This document shows, one piece after another, positions 35,401 to 44,139 of a stretch of DNA of 64,000 nucleotides. Each line of letters starts with the position of its first letter. The first letter of the stretch is position 1. Source of the DNA: MGIIb-O2 sp002494975 (lineage in GTDB: Archaea; Thermoplasmatota; Poseidoniia; Poseidoniales; Thalassarchaeaceae); assembly GCA_028355015.1 (NCBI GenBank), contig JAOMRN010000004.1, forward strand, positions 68,405 through 132,404. The letters are read 5' to 3'. The translations under genes were made by a program, and so were the position numbers. The notes beneath the pieces are model-generated. The model saw nothing but the letters and a program-made list of their open reading frames with translations, was not told the DNA's origin and ran no database searches.

Positions 35401-36105
35401 GTTGAAGCTTTACCTCTTCCTGAAGTAAAAGCTCAACCCCTTGCAGAATCGATGGTGCATGACTATATCGCTTCAAGGAGGCCTTTGCCAGATAATTGTG
35501 AAGGAGGCAGGATGAAGGCTAAAGTAGGTGGGCACACCGTATATCTAAATCATAGTTCTTACGAAGATGGAAGGCTCGGAGAAATTATGTTAACTACATC
35601 GAAAGAAGGTGCTGCATGGCGATCTATGCTGAACCAATTTGCAATCGCTGTATCTCTAGGACTTCAACATGGAGTGCCGTTAGATGCGTTTGTTAACTCG
35701 TTCACGTTCCAAAAATTCGAACCTAGTGGCATGGTTATGGGCGGAAGTGGCCGTGTAAAAATGTCATCTAGTATAGTCGATTATATATTCAGAGAATTAG
35801 CGATAAGATATCTTGGTAGGCATGATTTAGCTCACGTTTCACAAGAAGATTTAGACCCATATTCAATAAGTAGACCTGAAATTACTGAAGATGGTGTAGT
35901 CCGAAACAAAGGAGAAATCAGAGAGGTACAACAAACTCTTGGTGCTTTTGAAAAGGTAGAAGATTCTGCTACTAAAACGAGAAGAGTTGCAAGAGAAAAT
36001 GGCTTTACAGGAGATGTCTGCACTGACTGCGGGAGCAGCCAAATGGTTCGTAATGGGACCTGTTTGAAGTGTAACGCATGTGGCGCGACTACTGGTTGTT
36101 CTTGA
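32455..36105 (+). CDS. nrdJ: Adenosylcobalamin-dependent (class II) ribonucleotide reductase
   Basis: Reduces ribonucleotides to deoxyribonucleotides using adenosylcobalamin to make the thiyl radical, so it needs neither oxygen nor a separate radical subunit. About 1,216 residues from ATG 32455, which follows a GGGAGG ribosome-binding site; an earlier in-frame ATG at 32311 gives an atypical extension. Blocks: SPQWFNTGLNW, PHACFIQSVSDSL (first redox Cys, ~220), GSGTGSNFSNIRG, NGSNPCSEYMFLDDTACNLASINL (radical-site Cys and Glu), ATTVIAPTGTIG-type loop AQTTVIAPTGTIGLVMG. A TSCPD-type region follows near 1000-1130, with a terminal zinc ribbon (CTDC...CLKCNACG). Cobalamin adenosyltransferase is encoded 8 kb upstream. 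The last 17 bases overlap the converging HEAT-like gene. Confidence 0.95.
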   Translation: MQTKIKDKSKSTENHEINENGMVVERRFTTAGEDPFDLFTWISMDVEIRNPDGTMADSIKGVEFPSGFEGVPGKIAAQKYLRKAGVPVYLRKVAEDGIPVWLQRSEPDHEKLQTLDANDRYTGEIHGKNLFRRLAGTWTYWGYKYGYFASEVDARAYFDEMCYLISSQRSAPNSPQWFNTGLNWAYGIEGPAQGHHYVDPSTGELCLSENAYEHPQPHACFIQSVSDSLVGGTSSIMGLWNREALLFKFGSGTGSNFSNIRGAGEPLSGGGSSSGLLSFLKIGDRAAGAIKSGGTTRRAAKMVTLDLDHPDIEEYIDWKSSEEEKVSALVIGSNILQKHANSLMESIWAHEDDDNRLDQSQNLALRKAIVRAIRDSVPQPHIQRILDLAKQGWKGVDFECFDTDWQGEAYMSVSGQNSNNSVRVPNSFMDAVKNGENWNLVWRTEKDKAAEEDREPAACKVLDAGELWDKIAYTAWACADPGVQFDTTINEWHTCPEGGRINGSNPCSEYMFLDDTACNLASINLLHYYDLDNQTFQIEDFKHSVRLWTATLEISVLMAQFPSAEIAQKSYDYRTLGLGYCNIGSLLMHMGIPYDDERAYAICGALTAIMCGESYATSAEIASILGPYPDYERNSEHMLKVMRNHRRAAYDAPGSEYEDLTIKPRGINSKKCPQDLLIAAREAWDRALREGEEHGYRNAQTTVIAPTGTIGLVMGCDTTGVEPQFSLVQYKTLAGGGSLRIINKGVTMALKRLGYSDKQTKNIEEFVMGTKTLNGCPHLSIEKLDAFGFSKAQIKNIETKLPDVFDIRSAFSPSILGKELCMGALGMSQDEFNDDFFDVLGSLGLSSEQINEANDYVLGRGTIEGAPGLKDEHLAVFDCATPGGKYGVRSIDWPAHVHMMAAAQPFISGAISKTINMPSNSTVSEIKEAYDLSFSTMIKACAVYRDGSKLSQPLMNQLVDSSALQEEDNEEVVIVQKMVEQVVEALPLPEVKAQPLAESMVHDYIASRRPLPDNCEGGRMKAKVGGHTVYLNHSSYEDGRLGEIMLTTSKEGAAWRSMLNQFAIAVSLGLQHGVPLDAFVNSFTFQKFEPSGMVMGGSGRVKMSSSIVDYIFRELAIRYLGRHDLAHVSQEDLDPYSISRPEITEDGVVRNKGEIREVQQTLGAFEKVEDSATKTRRVARENGFTGDVCTDCGSSQMVRNGTCLKCNACGATTGCS

Positions 36106-37432
36106 TCAAAGAACCAAGTTTTTTGTTTCTGAAGTTTATTCTATTAAATAATTCATCATGTGAATCTGGACTTAAGTCGAAGATATTTGAAGATATTTTT
36201 ACAAACGATTGTTGATTTATTTTTGCTAATTCAATTAGCATACCAGATAATTTCGATTTCGACTCAGAATTACATGATACCCATGCAATAGGGATCAAAC
36301 TATCATCATCATCTGGATTCATAGAAAGATAATGCCTAATTCCTGATTCTATCAGCCTCTGAATCATTCTAGTATCTTCATTCTGAAAAATTGTCTTTGC
36401 CAGTGAAATAAAAGTATATTTTTCTAAACGAGCTAGGGTACCTAAATAACTTGTAGAGAGGACTCTTGTATCAGAATCTTTGTCATTGAGTAACTTTTCT
36501 AATAGTATTTGAGTGAATTTATAATCTTCAGAGCCTATTCTTGACAAATTAGAGGCTAGATTTCTTCTCAATAAAATCTGTTCACTATTACATATCTCAA
36601 ATAATATTTCTTTAGACTCTTCAGAGTGGTGTGGAAATAGTAAAATTGCTGACATCACTAAATTTTCAGATGCATATTCATTGCTATCTAATACTAGATT
36701 TTGTAATCTTGCAGGGATATTTAGTAGATTAGAAATATACCCCCCTACAGATAATCTTTCAAGCCAATATGGTAATACCGTTCGATGATCTATCTCGTAT
36801 AATTCTACTATGTCTAAAATTGAATTTGCTGCCAGAACCCCGCTAGGGTGAGCTATTTCTTCGGCGAAATTGCCTCCAGTTTCCCCATTCCAAGAAATAT
36901 GATGGGGGCCGGTTGATTTGATTGAAAGGTTCCCTGGTTGACGTGCAATTATTATTGAATTGAATAGTGGGAAGCACTGGGCTTCTGTAATCTCACTGCC
37001 TCTCAAAATTAAGCCTATAAATACACTAATAGCAAGATACCAACGATCTGTATCGGGAGAATTTTCATCCAGTGCTGAATAAAACCAATCTTTTATTTGA
37101 AGTATCAAGATCTGTTCTGCAATCATTTCAGAATGTTTCGTTAACCATTTTTCGCGTTCTCTATCTGGATCTATATGCCGTTTTACAAAATCTGGTTCCT
37201 CTTTTTCAATTACTTGTTCTAAACGATAAAGAAATCCGGCTGTATCAACTGAAGATATTCCCAAGGCTTGCTGGATTATTTTGGATAACTCTGTAGGAGG
37301 TCTCGCAGGAAAATCTGGAAACTCTAGAGGAGGGTTTGGTAGAGGGAGGAAATCAAATGATAGACTAATTGATTCAATCAAAAGATTGTTGCAAATTTCC
37401 CTAACGAGGGCCTTTGCCTCTCGTCGTGCCAT
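36089..37432 (-). CDS. Unrecognised HEAT-like helical protein
   Basis: 447 residues, soluble, and no family recognised by motif. The second half reads as HEAT/armadillo-type helical repeats (LVMSAILLFPHHSEESKEILFEI, LLRRNLASNLSRIG, VLSTSYLGTLARLEKY). The first ~120 residues are a separate helical domain with a charged stretch (HIDPDREREKWLTKHSEM). It starts at ATG 37432, 12 bases after the tfb stop on the same strand, so it is probably co-transcribed with tfb. That suggests, without proof, a scaffold in transcription or DNA work. Confidence 0.65.
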   Translation of the reverse strand: MARREAKALVREICNNLLIESISLSFDFLPLPNPPLEFPDFPARPPTELSKIIQQALGISSVDTAGFLYRLEQVIEKEEPDFVKRHIDPDREREKWLTKHSEMIAEQILILQIKDWFYSALDENSPDTDRWYLAISVFIGLILRGSEITEAQCFPLFNSIIIARQPGNLSIKSTGPHHISWNGETGGNFAEEIAHPSGVLAANSILDIVELYEIDHRTVLPYWLERLSVGGYISNLLNIPARLQNLVLDSNEYASENLVMSAILLFPHHSEESKEILFEICNSEQILLRRNLASNLSRIGSEDYKFTQILLEKLLNDKDSDTRVLSTSYLGTLARLEKYTFISLAKTIFQNEDTRMIQRLIESGIRHYLSMNPDDDDSLIPIAWVSCNSESKSKLSGMLIELAKINQQSFVKISSNIFDLSPDSHDELFNRINFRNKKLGSLIKNNQ

Positions 37433-37444
37433 TATGTCACCGAA

Positions 37445-38371
37445 TTATATTTCAAGTTCGATATTCAGATTTTGAATTAATTCCTTGTATCTGTTTCTGA
37501 TTGTTACTTCGGTTACTCCGGCAACCTCTGCTACTTCTCTTTGGGTTCTACGTTTACCGCATAAAACACTAGCAATGTAAATAATTGAGGCAGCGATACC
37601 GGTTGGTCCTCGACCACTGGTTAATTCTTTTTCTTGGGCTGCGGCAATTAATTCATATGCTTTTGATTGTACTTCAGCATCTAGATCGAGACCGGAACAA
37701 AATCTTGGAATATAATCTTCAGGCTTAGTTGGAGGTATCTTCATTTTTAATTCGCGGACCATGAAACGATATGTTCTACCTATTTCTTTTCTACCTGTAC
37801 GACTTGCTTCGCCTATCTCATCTAATGTTCTCGGATTTTGACATTGTCTGCATGCGGCATACAATGAAGCAGCGGCTACACCTTCAATTGAACGACCACG
37901 AATCAGTCTAGCTTCAACTGCTTTCTTGTAATTAACAGCAGCAGACTCTCGAATCGACTTAGGTAAATCTAGACGGCTTGCCATCCTATCTAGCTCTGCT
38001 AGAGCCATTGCAAGGTTTCTCTCAGTTGCATTGCTAACTCTTGATCTTTTTTGCCATTTTCTCATTCGATAAAACTGTGATCTGTAACGTGATGAAATTG
38101 ATTTACCTGAATAATCTTTATTTTGCCAATCAATATCTGTCGAGAGACCTTTGTCGTGTAGCATTACAGTCATTGGGGCCCCTGTACGTGCCCTCTGATC
38201 TCCTTGTTCTGGACTGAAAACACGCCATTCTGCGCCTTGATCGATTACTTTGTCTTCAAGCACCAACCCACAGTCTTCACAAACGACCTCTCCGCGAGAT
38301 TCGTCTCGATTTAGATTACGGCTTCCACATTCGTCACATTTTACGGTGTCTTCTACAAGATAATCTGCCAT
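37445..38371 (-). CDS. tfb: Transcription initiation factor B (TFB, TFIIB homologue)
   Basis: Recruits RNA polymerase to the TBP-DNA complex. 308 residues in the standard order: an N-terminal zinc ribbon with C12, C15, C31 and C34 (CDECGS...CEDCGLVLED); the B-reader/linker WRVFSPEQ...RTGAPMT; first cyclin fold ~110-200 (ARLIRGRSIEGVAAASLYAACRQ); second cyclin fold ~205-300 (GPTGIAASIIYIASVLCGKRRTQREVAEVAGVTEVTIRNRYKEL), whose helix-turn-helix reads the BRE. The ATG follows GAGGATGTGATGGG. A 14-base perfect palindrome lies 14 bases upstream of the start. Confidence 0.97.
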   Translation of the reverse strand: MADYLVEDTVKCDECGSRNLNRDESRGEVVCEDCGLVLEDKVIDQGAEWRVFSPEQGDQRARTGAPMTVMLHDKGLSTDIDWQNKDYSGKSISSRYRSQFYRMRKWQKRSRVSNATERNLAMALAELDRMASRLDLPKSIRESAAVNYKKAVEARLIRGRSIEGVAAASLYAACRQCQNPRTLDEIGEASRTGRKEIGRTYRFMVRELKMKIPPTKPEDYIPRFCSGLDLDAEVQSKAYELIAAAQEKELTSGRGPTGIAASIIYIASVLCGKRRTQREVAEVAGVTEVTIRNRYKELIQNLNIELEI

Positions 38372-38384
38372 CCCATCACATCCT

Positions 38385-38398
38385 CTTTCCTAGGAAAG
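38385..38398. promoter_or_regulatory. 14-bp perfect palindrome in tfb leader
   Basis: CTTTCCTAGGAAAG reads identically on both strands. It lies between the tfb start codon (38371) and a likely TATA element at 38421-38430, at about the expected transcription start. A dimeric regulator, or TFB autoregulation through competition with the initiation complex, is possible. The short arms with no loop suit a protein-binding site better than an RNA hairpin. Confidence 0.45.
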
Positions 38399-38420
38399 GT
38401 AAAATATCCCGAATGACGAT

Positions 38421-38430
38421 GTTATTTAAG
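38421..38430 (-). promoter_or_regulatory. Putative TATA box of tfb
   Basis: CTTAAATAAC on the minus strand, 50-59 bases before the tfb ATG. Transcription would then begin ~25 bases downstream, at the palindrome, leaving a leader of about 25 bases with a GAGG ribosome-binding site. Support is composition and spacing only. Confidence 0.4.
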
Positions 38431-38527
38431 GTTAACATATTGATGAAGAATTAAAAAGTTGTTAAAATATAATTTTCTTGGAAGTAAAAAATTGAGAATG
38501 GTGATATATTAGCTGAGTTTGGCAGGT

Positions 38528-40540
38528 ATGTTTGGGGAGTTATGCATGAGTGAAGAAAGGTGGCCAACATCGAAAATTTCTCTAAATTCCCAGAAGAGAG
38601 TATTATTTTTGACAAAAGACCTGCGACTTATACAAAGGCAATTGTATGAAGGATTAAATCTGAGAATGGAGGATTTAACTATTGATGATTTATTGGATGA
38701 CATCAATACAGATGTCATGACGCCAGCATGGGTCTGTTTTGATTATGACCCAGCTAAAATCGCAGAAAATGCATATGCAGGGTTATTACACGAGGGGAGG
38801 CGTGTTTTTGAGTCGCGGGCACTAATAGATGGAGGGTTTGAGGTAATAGTCTCTGGACATAGAAAAGGAACGGGCTCCAGTAGAGAAACGGCCCCTCAAT
38901 GTGAAAAATGGTCTGGGATAAAAATTGTTATTGCGGCATCATTTGCGCCTATACATGAAAGAAATAATATTAATCTTGGCCAATTAATGGGCGATCATGA
39001 TATATTAAAAAGATTACAAAATGGAGAAAGTATCGACCTACATGAGTTTACAGAGAAATACGACCCCGTAACTAAATTAATATTAGAAAAGGGTGGGATC
39101 TTTCCTTTTGCAAAAGAATTAAAATCTAATAAAATAAAACTTCCAGAGGTTAACAAAATACCACATCCAATGACAATTGCAGAAAAAATAATTTCTAATA
39201 AATTAATCTCCAAAGATAAAGGCAGGGGATATCTGAAACCAGGAGATGCTGTTCTAGCATCTGTAGATGGAGGCTATTCTCATGAATTCACTACAGCCCA
39301 AGTTCATGAATTTTTGAAAATAGAGTATGGAGATAATTATTCAATACCAAATCCGCCAAAATTCGCAGTATTCGAAGACCATTTGTTATATGCGACTGGC
39401 GTGCCTAGATTTGGAAAATTTAAAGACAAAATTCAAACACTGAGAGATTTACAAAATACATTTCAGAAACATACTGGAGTTAGAGACTATTCGGCAGTGA
39501 ATGGAGTTTCTCCAGGAATTTGCCATCAAGTAGCAAGAGAAGAATTTATCGATGTTGGAGATTTTATTCAGGCAACTGACAGCCACACCTGCATGGGAGG
39601 AGCCAGTAATGCTCTAACTTATGGCGTAGGATCTACAGAATATGCAAATTTGATTCATAATCAATTCGCATTCGTGAAGGTTCCTGAGAGTATCAGATTT
39701 AATCTAGTGGGGCGTTTGGATCCTGGTTGCACAGCAAAAGATGTAATATTACATATTTTATGGAAATATGCGGCTAATTCTGAAACATTAGATCGTAGTA
39801 TGGAATTCGGTGGCCCGGGCCTCTCTAGCCTTTCAATGGATGAAAGAGCGACTTTGTGTAATATGGCTACAGAATGCAGTGCTAAAACTGGTATTTGCGA
39901 CCCGGATGATTTGACGATTGAATGGTTAATGAAAAGAAGACAAGGTTTGACCAGGGAAGAAATCTATAATTCATTTGTTTTTGCCGATAAGGATGCAAAA
40001 TATGATGGAGGCATACATGACATTAACTTAGATGATATTCAACCCATGGTGGCTCATCCGGGAGATCCAGATAAGGGGATACCGTCGGACCCTACAAATG
40101 GAGCTTATATCAAAGATTTAGGAGTAGTTAATATCGATATAGCCTATGCAGGGTCTTGTACTGCTGGTAAAGATGATGATTTCGCATACTATGCTAAAGT
40201 TACAAAAGCGGCCCTTGATGCTGGATTAAAAGTAGCAGATGGAGTAGAATGTTATATTCAATTTGGTTCAAAAACAGTTAAAGATCTATCTGAAAAAAAT
40301 GGATGGACGGACATGTTCGAAAAGGCTGGAATTAAATTAATCGATCCCGGTTGTGGTGCATGTATTGGCGCTGGCCCTGGCGTCAGCGACAATGATGAAC
40401 AAGTTTCAATCTCTGCTATAAATCGTAATTTCCAAGGTAGATCGGGGCCGGGGAAACTATACCTTGCAAGTCCTCTAACTGTTATGGCCAGCGCCTTTAC
40501 TGGACAAATTACAGCATGGGATCCTGAGTTATTTTCTTAA
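38528..40540 (+). CDS. Aconitase-family hydro-lyase with N-terminal swivel domain
   Basis: About 670 residues combining both halves of an aconitase/isopropylmalate isomerase. The swivel (LeuD-like) domain comes first (~20-175; motif SGHRKGTGSSRETAP, then FAPIHERNNINLG). The [4Fe-4S] catalytic part follows (~210-670). Substrate motif DSHT is at ~351. Cluster ligands are Cys544 in GSCTAGKDDD and Cys609/Cys612 in GCGACIGAG. Bacterial AcnB also has its swivel first but carries an additional N-terminal helical domain that is absent here. Citrate, homocitrate and isopropylmalate are all possible substrates; proximity to icd (7 kb) favours aconitase weakly. ATG 38528 is chosen; ATG 38546 or TTG 38519 are alternatives. 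Divergent from tfb. Confidence 0.85.
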   Translation: MFGELCMSEERWPTSKISLNSQKRVLFLTKDLRLIQRQLYEGLNLRMEDLTIDDLLDDINTDVMTPAWVCFDYDPAKIAENAYAGLLHEGRRVFESRALIDGGFEVIVSGHRKGTGSSRETAPQCEKWSGIKIVIAASFAPIHERNNINLGQLMGDHDILKRLQNGESIDLHEFTEKYDPVTKLILEKGGIFPFAKELKSNKIKLPEVNKIPHPMTIAEKIISNKLISKDKGRGYLKPGDAVLASVDGGYSHEFTTAQVHEFLKIEYGDNYSIPNPPKFAVFEDHLLYATGVPRFGKFKDKIQTLRDLQNTFQKHTGVRDYSAVNGVSPGICHQVAREEFIDVGDFIQATDSHTCMGGASNALTYGVGSTEYANLIHNQFAFVKVPESIRFNLVGRLDPGCTAKDVILHILWKYAANSETLDRSMEFGGPGLSSLSMDERATLCNMATECSAKTGICDPDDLTIEWLMKRRQGLTREEIYNSFVFADKDAKYDGGIHDINLDDIQPMVAHPGDPDKGIPSDPTNGAYIKDLGVVNIDIAYAGSCTAGKDDDFAYYAKVTKAALDAGLKVADGVECYIQFGSKTVKDLSEKNGWTDMFEKAGIKLIDPGCGACIGAGPGVSDNDEQVSISAINRNFQGRSGPGKLYLASPLTVMASAFTGQITAWDPELFS

Positions 40541-40870
40541 TGCCAATATTCCCATAACTGCTGCTGCGAACCATGCTACTTCCAAAATTAAGAATGCCCA
40601 CTCTGAAATGAGATATGCCCTTATTGCTAGAAGCCCAGAACCAGATGCCATCAGAATAAGGTATGTTGGAGCCTTGCTCTCTAAAATATCTCTTGTCTCT
40701 AAAAAAAAAGCACTCAAAATAAGTATCATTCCGAAGTAGGCAACTATCTCACCATGTGCAAAATCAACTATCTGCTCTATCATGACGATGCTATAATCAT
40801 CAAAAATATAGTCTTTCGTCCTAATTCTAAGCGCATCCTTCAATAGCCCAAGGAGTTCGGCATCGTTCAT
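40529..40870 (-). CDS. Small membrane protein, unknown
   Basis: About 113 residues with three or four hydrophobic helices after a polar N-terminus (MNDAELLGLLKDALRIRTKDY). Helices: EIVAYFGMILILSAFFL, APTYLILMASGSGLLAI and WAFLILEVAWFAAAVMGILAL. No family recognised. I chose ATG 40870 because a longer open frame to 40999 would overlap the topoisomerase VI gene. Its end overlaps the aconitase-family gene by 12 bases. Divergent from top6B. Confidence 0.6.
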   Translation of the reverse strand: MNDAELLGLLKDALRIRTKDYIFDDYSIVMIEQIVDFAHGEIVAYFGMILILSAFFLETRDILESKAPTYLILMASGSGLLAIRAYLISEWAFLILEVAWFAAAVMGILALRK

Positions 40871-40924
40871 CACAAGTTGGCCCCAGGTCATTAGGACATG
40901 GGAGGACCAAGTGGAGAGATTGAA

Positions 40925-42994
40925 ATGGTAGATGCACGCGATATTTCTAGTAAACAAAAACAAATTGCCGTGAGTGAGTTTTTTGAGAAAAACAAACACT
41001 TCTTAGGATTTGATTCTCTACAAAGATCATTAATCACAGCGGTTAAAGAAGCTGTTGACAATTCATTAGATGCTTGTGAAGAAGCAAGAATCCTTCCTGA
41101 AATAAATGTTGAAATTAACAGACTAAAGGGTGACGATATAGAATTAATTTCGCAAGATAATGGCCCAGGTATTCCGCGGGATGCTATAGAAAATGTATTC
41201 GGTAAATTTTTGTTGGGCTCTAGATTTCATGCAATAAGGCAAACTAGAGGGCAACAAGGTATAGGAATTACTGGTGTAGTGATGTATTCTCAATTAACTA
41301 CAGGGGCTAAAACACGAGTGATATCAAAGATAAAAAACGATTCGTCGGCTGTTTTTGTGGAGTTGGGGCTAGATACTAGGAAGAATAAAGCTATCAAATC
41401 TAAAGAAAGGCGCGAAATTTGGATAGATCAAAATACTGGGGAAGAAGTGGTTCATGGATTGAAAATTGCAACTATAATGAAAGCAAAATATCAACGTGGA
41501 AAACAGTCTGTATTCCAATATCTAAGAATGACGTCGATAGTTAATCCGCATGCGACAATTTCCCTCACTGTCAAAGATAGAGATGGTGAAATAATAGAGG
41601 AAGCAAGGTGGATTAGAACAAGTGAAAGGTTACCGAGAGTTGTAGAAGAAATAAAACCGCATCCTCACGGGATTCAATTAGGGACTTTGCAACGAATGTT
41701 GAGGGAATCTGAAGAGAAAAGAATGACTTCATTTCTTAGGCATAATTTCTCAGGAGTAAGCATGAGGGCCGCTAAAGAACTATTGTCGTCATCTGAAATA
41801 GAAGAAGTTAGAAATCCTAAAAGAATTAGTTCTGAAGATGCCAAAAAACTAGTTGATGCTTTTCAGAAAATAAAACTCTTACCCCCACCAACAGATTGTT
41901 TATCGCCAATAGATGATTTATTGATTAAAAAAGGCTTGTCGAAAGCTATTGATTCAAGATTCGCATCTACAGTTACAAGGTTACCTACAGTTAGTCAAGG
42001 AAACCCATTTCAAATTGAAGTAGGTCTTGTTTTTGGAGGAGATTTGTCCGCAGAAGGACCCATCGAAGTACTAAGATTTGCCAATAGAGTTCCTCTAATG
42101 TATCAACAAGGAGGATGTGCATTAACCAAAGCAATTGAGTCTATTAATTGGAAGCAATATGGACTAGATCACCCAGGTGGAAAGGGCTTACCTAAAGGTG
42201 CGGCGGCAGTATTGATACATTTGGCCTCAACTAATGTTCAATTTACTAGTGAGGCGAAAGAAGCTGTCTCAGATAATGAAGAAGTTTCTGCTGAAATTAG
42301 GAAAGGTCTTTTGGAAGTAGGGAGAGGTTTGAAAAATCATCTAAAGAAAAATACTCAAAGAAAGAAGGCGAGAGAGAAATTCGAATTGGTTAATGTTATA
42401 TTACCTGAAATCGCAAAGAAAACCTCGAAGATATTAGGGAGGGAAGAACCAGATCTGGCTCCCGTGATAACTCAAATCATGAATGCGGTGTTCTGTGAAG
42501 AAGAGTTAGGGTGGGACAAAGAGAAAAAACTGGCTACTTGTTCAATTAAAATTTTCAATTATACTGCTAGGGCCAGAGCGTATACAATACTGCTTAAATG
42601 GCCAGAAAGTGATATGGTTTCAATTGTAGAAAATTCAAATGGAGGAAGAAAAGAGGCGAGAGGAATCTGGGCTTGGCGTTTGGATACTTTGAATCCTGGT
42701 ACATCAACAACTATTCGTATAGCGCTTTCAGGACTTAGTAAAGGTGACTGGACAGATACAGATGTGTTTTTCAGAGGTAACGGGGATATCATTGGAGCTA
42801 CGAAAATAGATGAGAAAATACTAGAAGAAATTCGTAAGACTGAGGCATTGAGTGCCGTACGAAAAGAAATCCATGAAGTAAATAATATTCCTTATGATAT
42901 TACTGAAGAAAAGGTTGCACAAGTAATTACTGATAGTGATGCCGATCTAGAAAAAATAGATATTTTTAGCAAATTTGAGGAGGAAGAAGTATGA
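40925..42994 (+). CDS. top6B: DNA topoisomerase VI subunit B
   Basis: ATPase subunit of the type IIB topoisomerase that relaxes and decatenates DNA. About 689 residues. The GHKL ATP-binding fold shows SLITAVKEAVDNSLDACEEA (N box), ISQDNGPGIP (G1), and GQQGIGITGVVMYSQ (G2/lid). A helix-two-turns-helix segment follows, then the transducer domain with PKGAAAVLIHLAST supplying the switch lysine region. ATG 40925 has a GGAGAG ribosome-binding site; ATG 40898 is nine codons upstream. The stop overlaps the start of top6A (ATGA), so the subunits are translationally coupled. Confidence 0.97.
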   Translation: MVDARDISSKQKQIAVSEFFEKNKHFLGFDSLQRSLITAVKEAVDNSLDACEEARILPEINVEINRLKGDDIELISQDNGPGIPRDAIENVFGKFLLGSRFHAIRQTRGQQGIGITGVVMYSQLTTGAKTRVISKIKNDSSAVFVELGLDTRKNKAIKSKERREIWIDQNTGEEVVHGLKIATIMKAKYQRGKQSVFQYLRMTSIVNPHATISLTVKDRDGEIIEEARWIRTSERLPRVVEEIKPHPHGIQLGTLQRMLRESEEKRMTSFLRHNFSGVSMRAAKELLSSSEIEEVRNPKRISSEDAKKLVDAFQKIKLLPPPTDCLSPIDDLLIKKGLSKAIDSRFASTVTRLPTVSQGNPFQIEVGLVFGGDLSAEGPIEVLRFANRVPLMYQQGGCALTKAIESINWKQYGLDHPGGKGLPKGAAAVLIHLASTNVQFTSEAKEAVSDNEEVSAEIRKGLLEVGRGLKNHLKKNTQRKKAREKFELVNVILPEIAKKTSKILGREEPDLAPVITQIMNAVFCEEELGWDKEKKLATCSIKIFNYTARARAYTILLKWPESDMVSIVENSNGGRKEARGIWAWRLDTLNPGTSTTIRIALSGLSKGDWTDTDVFFRGNGDIIGATKIDEKILEEIRKTEALSAVRKEIHEVNNIPYDITEEKVAQVITDSDADLEKIDIFSKFEEEEV

Positions 42995-44100
42995 GTAAGA
43001 TTGGTCAAAGAAAGTCAAAAATGGAAGTTAAAGAGGCTTTGAAAGGAATAGCGGCAGAGATGCATAATAAGATGGAAAGGGGAGTCCCTCCATCTATGAC
43101 TTTACCAGTTAGAGCGAAAACAAATATTGGTTTTGATAATAAATTAGGAGTCTATAAATATGGTAAGAAAAAGAGCACAAGAGATGCAACTAGTTTAGGT
43201 TCGGCCAGACAATTACTACGTTCTTTGCATGTCACTGAATTTATTGAACAAATGATTGACTCTGGTAAATCTTCTACCTTAAGAGAGATGTACTACATCA
43301 GTGAAGGGTGGGGGCACGGTAAATTTGGTTCGCAAAATGAAAGTAATAATTTAGCTGAAGATTTGGAAATTGTTACAAAATGCCTACGAGAAGATTTCAA
43401 ACTAAGACCGGAAGAAGATGGTGCTAGAATAATTGGTAACGTCACCTTTGAAGAAAGAAACCGAAAGGGAGATTGGATGAGGATAAATTGTAGAGACGAT
43501 GTGGGTGATTCAGGATATGGGGTGCCATATAATGTTGAGTCAGAAAAATTGACCTTGATAGATGAAGATGTTGATTTTATAATGGCTATCGAAACAGGAG
43601 GGATGTTCGACAGACTTGTAGAAAATGGATTCGATGAAGAAGCTAGATGTGCCCTAATTCACCTAAAGGGTCAGCCAGCAAGATCTACAAGAAGAATCAT
43701 GAAAAGAATGAGTCAAGAGTGGAATAAACCAATACTTGTATTCGCTGATTGTGACCCTTGGTCATTTAGAATATTTGCAAGTATTGCATATGGGGCTATT
43801 AAAACTGCTCATATTTCGGAATATCTAGCAACAAAAGAAGCAACATATTTAGGAATTACAGCTGATGATATTTTGGCATATGATTTACCTAGTGATGAAT
43901 TGACTAAGCAAGACTTAGGCGCATTAGACTCAGAATTAACTGACCCTAGATTTAATACTGGATATTGGAAAGATCAAATAAATTTAATGAAAGAAATTGG
44001 TAAAAAGGCAGAACAGCAATCTCTCGCCAAATATGGACTTGATTTCGTAACTGATACTTATCTTCCAGAGAAATTGGCTGATATCGGTTTAGCCTATTGA
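42991..44100 (+). CDS. top6A: DNA topoisomerase VI subunit A (Spo11 homologue)
   Basis: DNA-cleaving subunit, 369 residues. The winged-helix CAP domain carries the catalytic tyrosine in LREMYYISEG (Tyr101/Tyr102). The Toprim domain follows with ETGGMFDRL (metal Glu) and FADCDPWSFRIFASIAYG (Asp-x-Asp), and the late segment QQSLAKYGLDFVTDTYLPEKL closes the fold as in Spo11/Top6A. Start ATG overlaps the end of top6B by 4 bases. Complete and typical. Confidence 0.97.
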   Translation: MSKIGQRKSKMEVKEALKGIAAEMHNKMERGVPPSMTLPVRAKTNIGFDNKLGVYKYGKKKSTRDATSLGSARQLLRSLHVTEFIEQMIDSGKSSTLREMYYISEGWGHGKFGSQNESNNLAEDLEIVTKCLREDFKLRPEEDGARIIGNVTFEERNRKGDWMRINCRDDVGDSGYGVPYNVESEKLTLIDEDVDFIMAIETGGMFDRLVENGFDEEARCALIHLKGQPARSTRRIMKRMSQEWNKPILVFADCDPWSFRIFASIAYGAIKTAHISEYLATKEATYLGITADDILAYDLPSDELTKQDLGALDSELTDPRFNTGYWKDQINLMKEIGKKAEQQSLAKYGLDFVTDTYLPEKLADIGLAY

Positions 44101-44139
44101 TAGCCAAATGTGAAATGATAATACCCGTTGCTTCTAATT

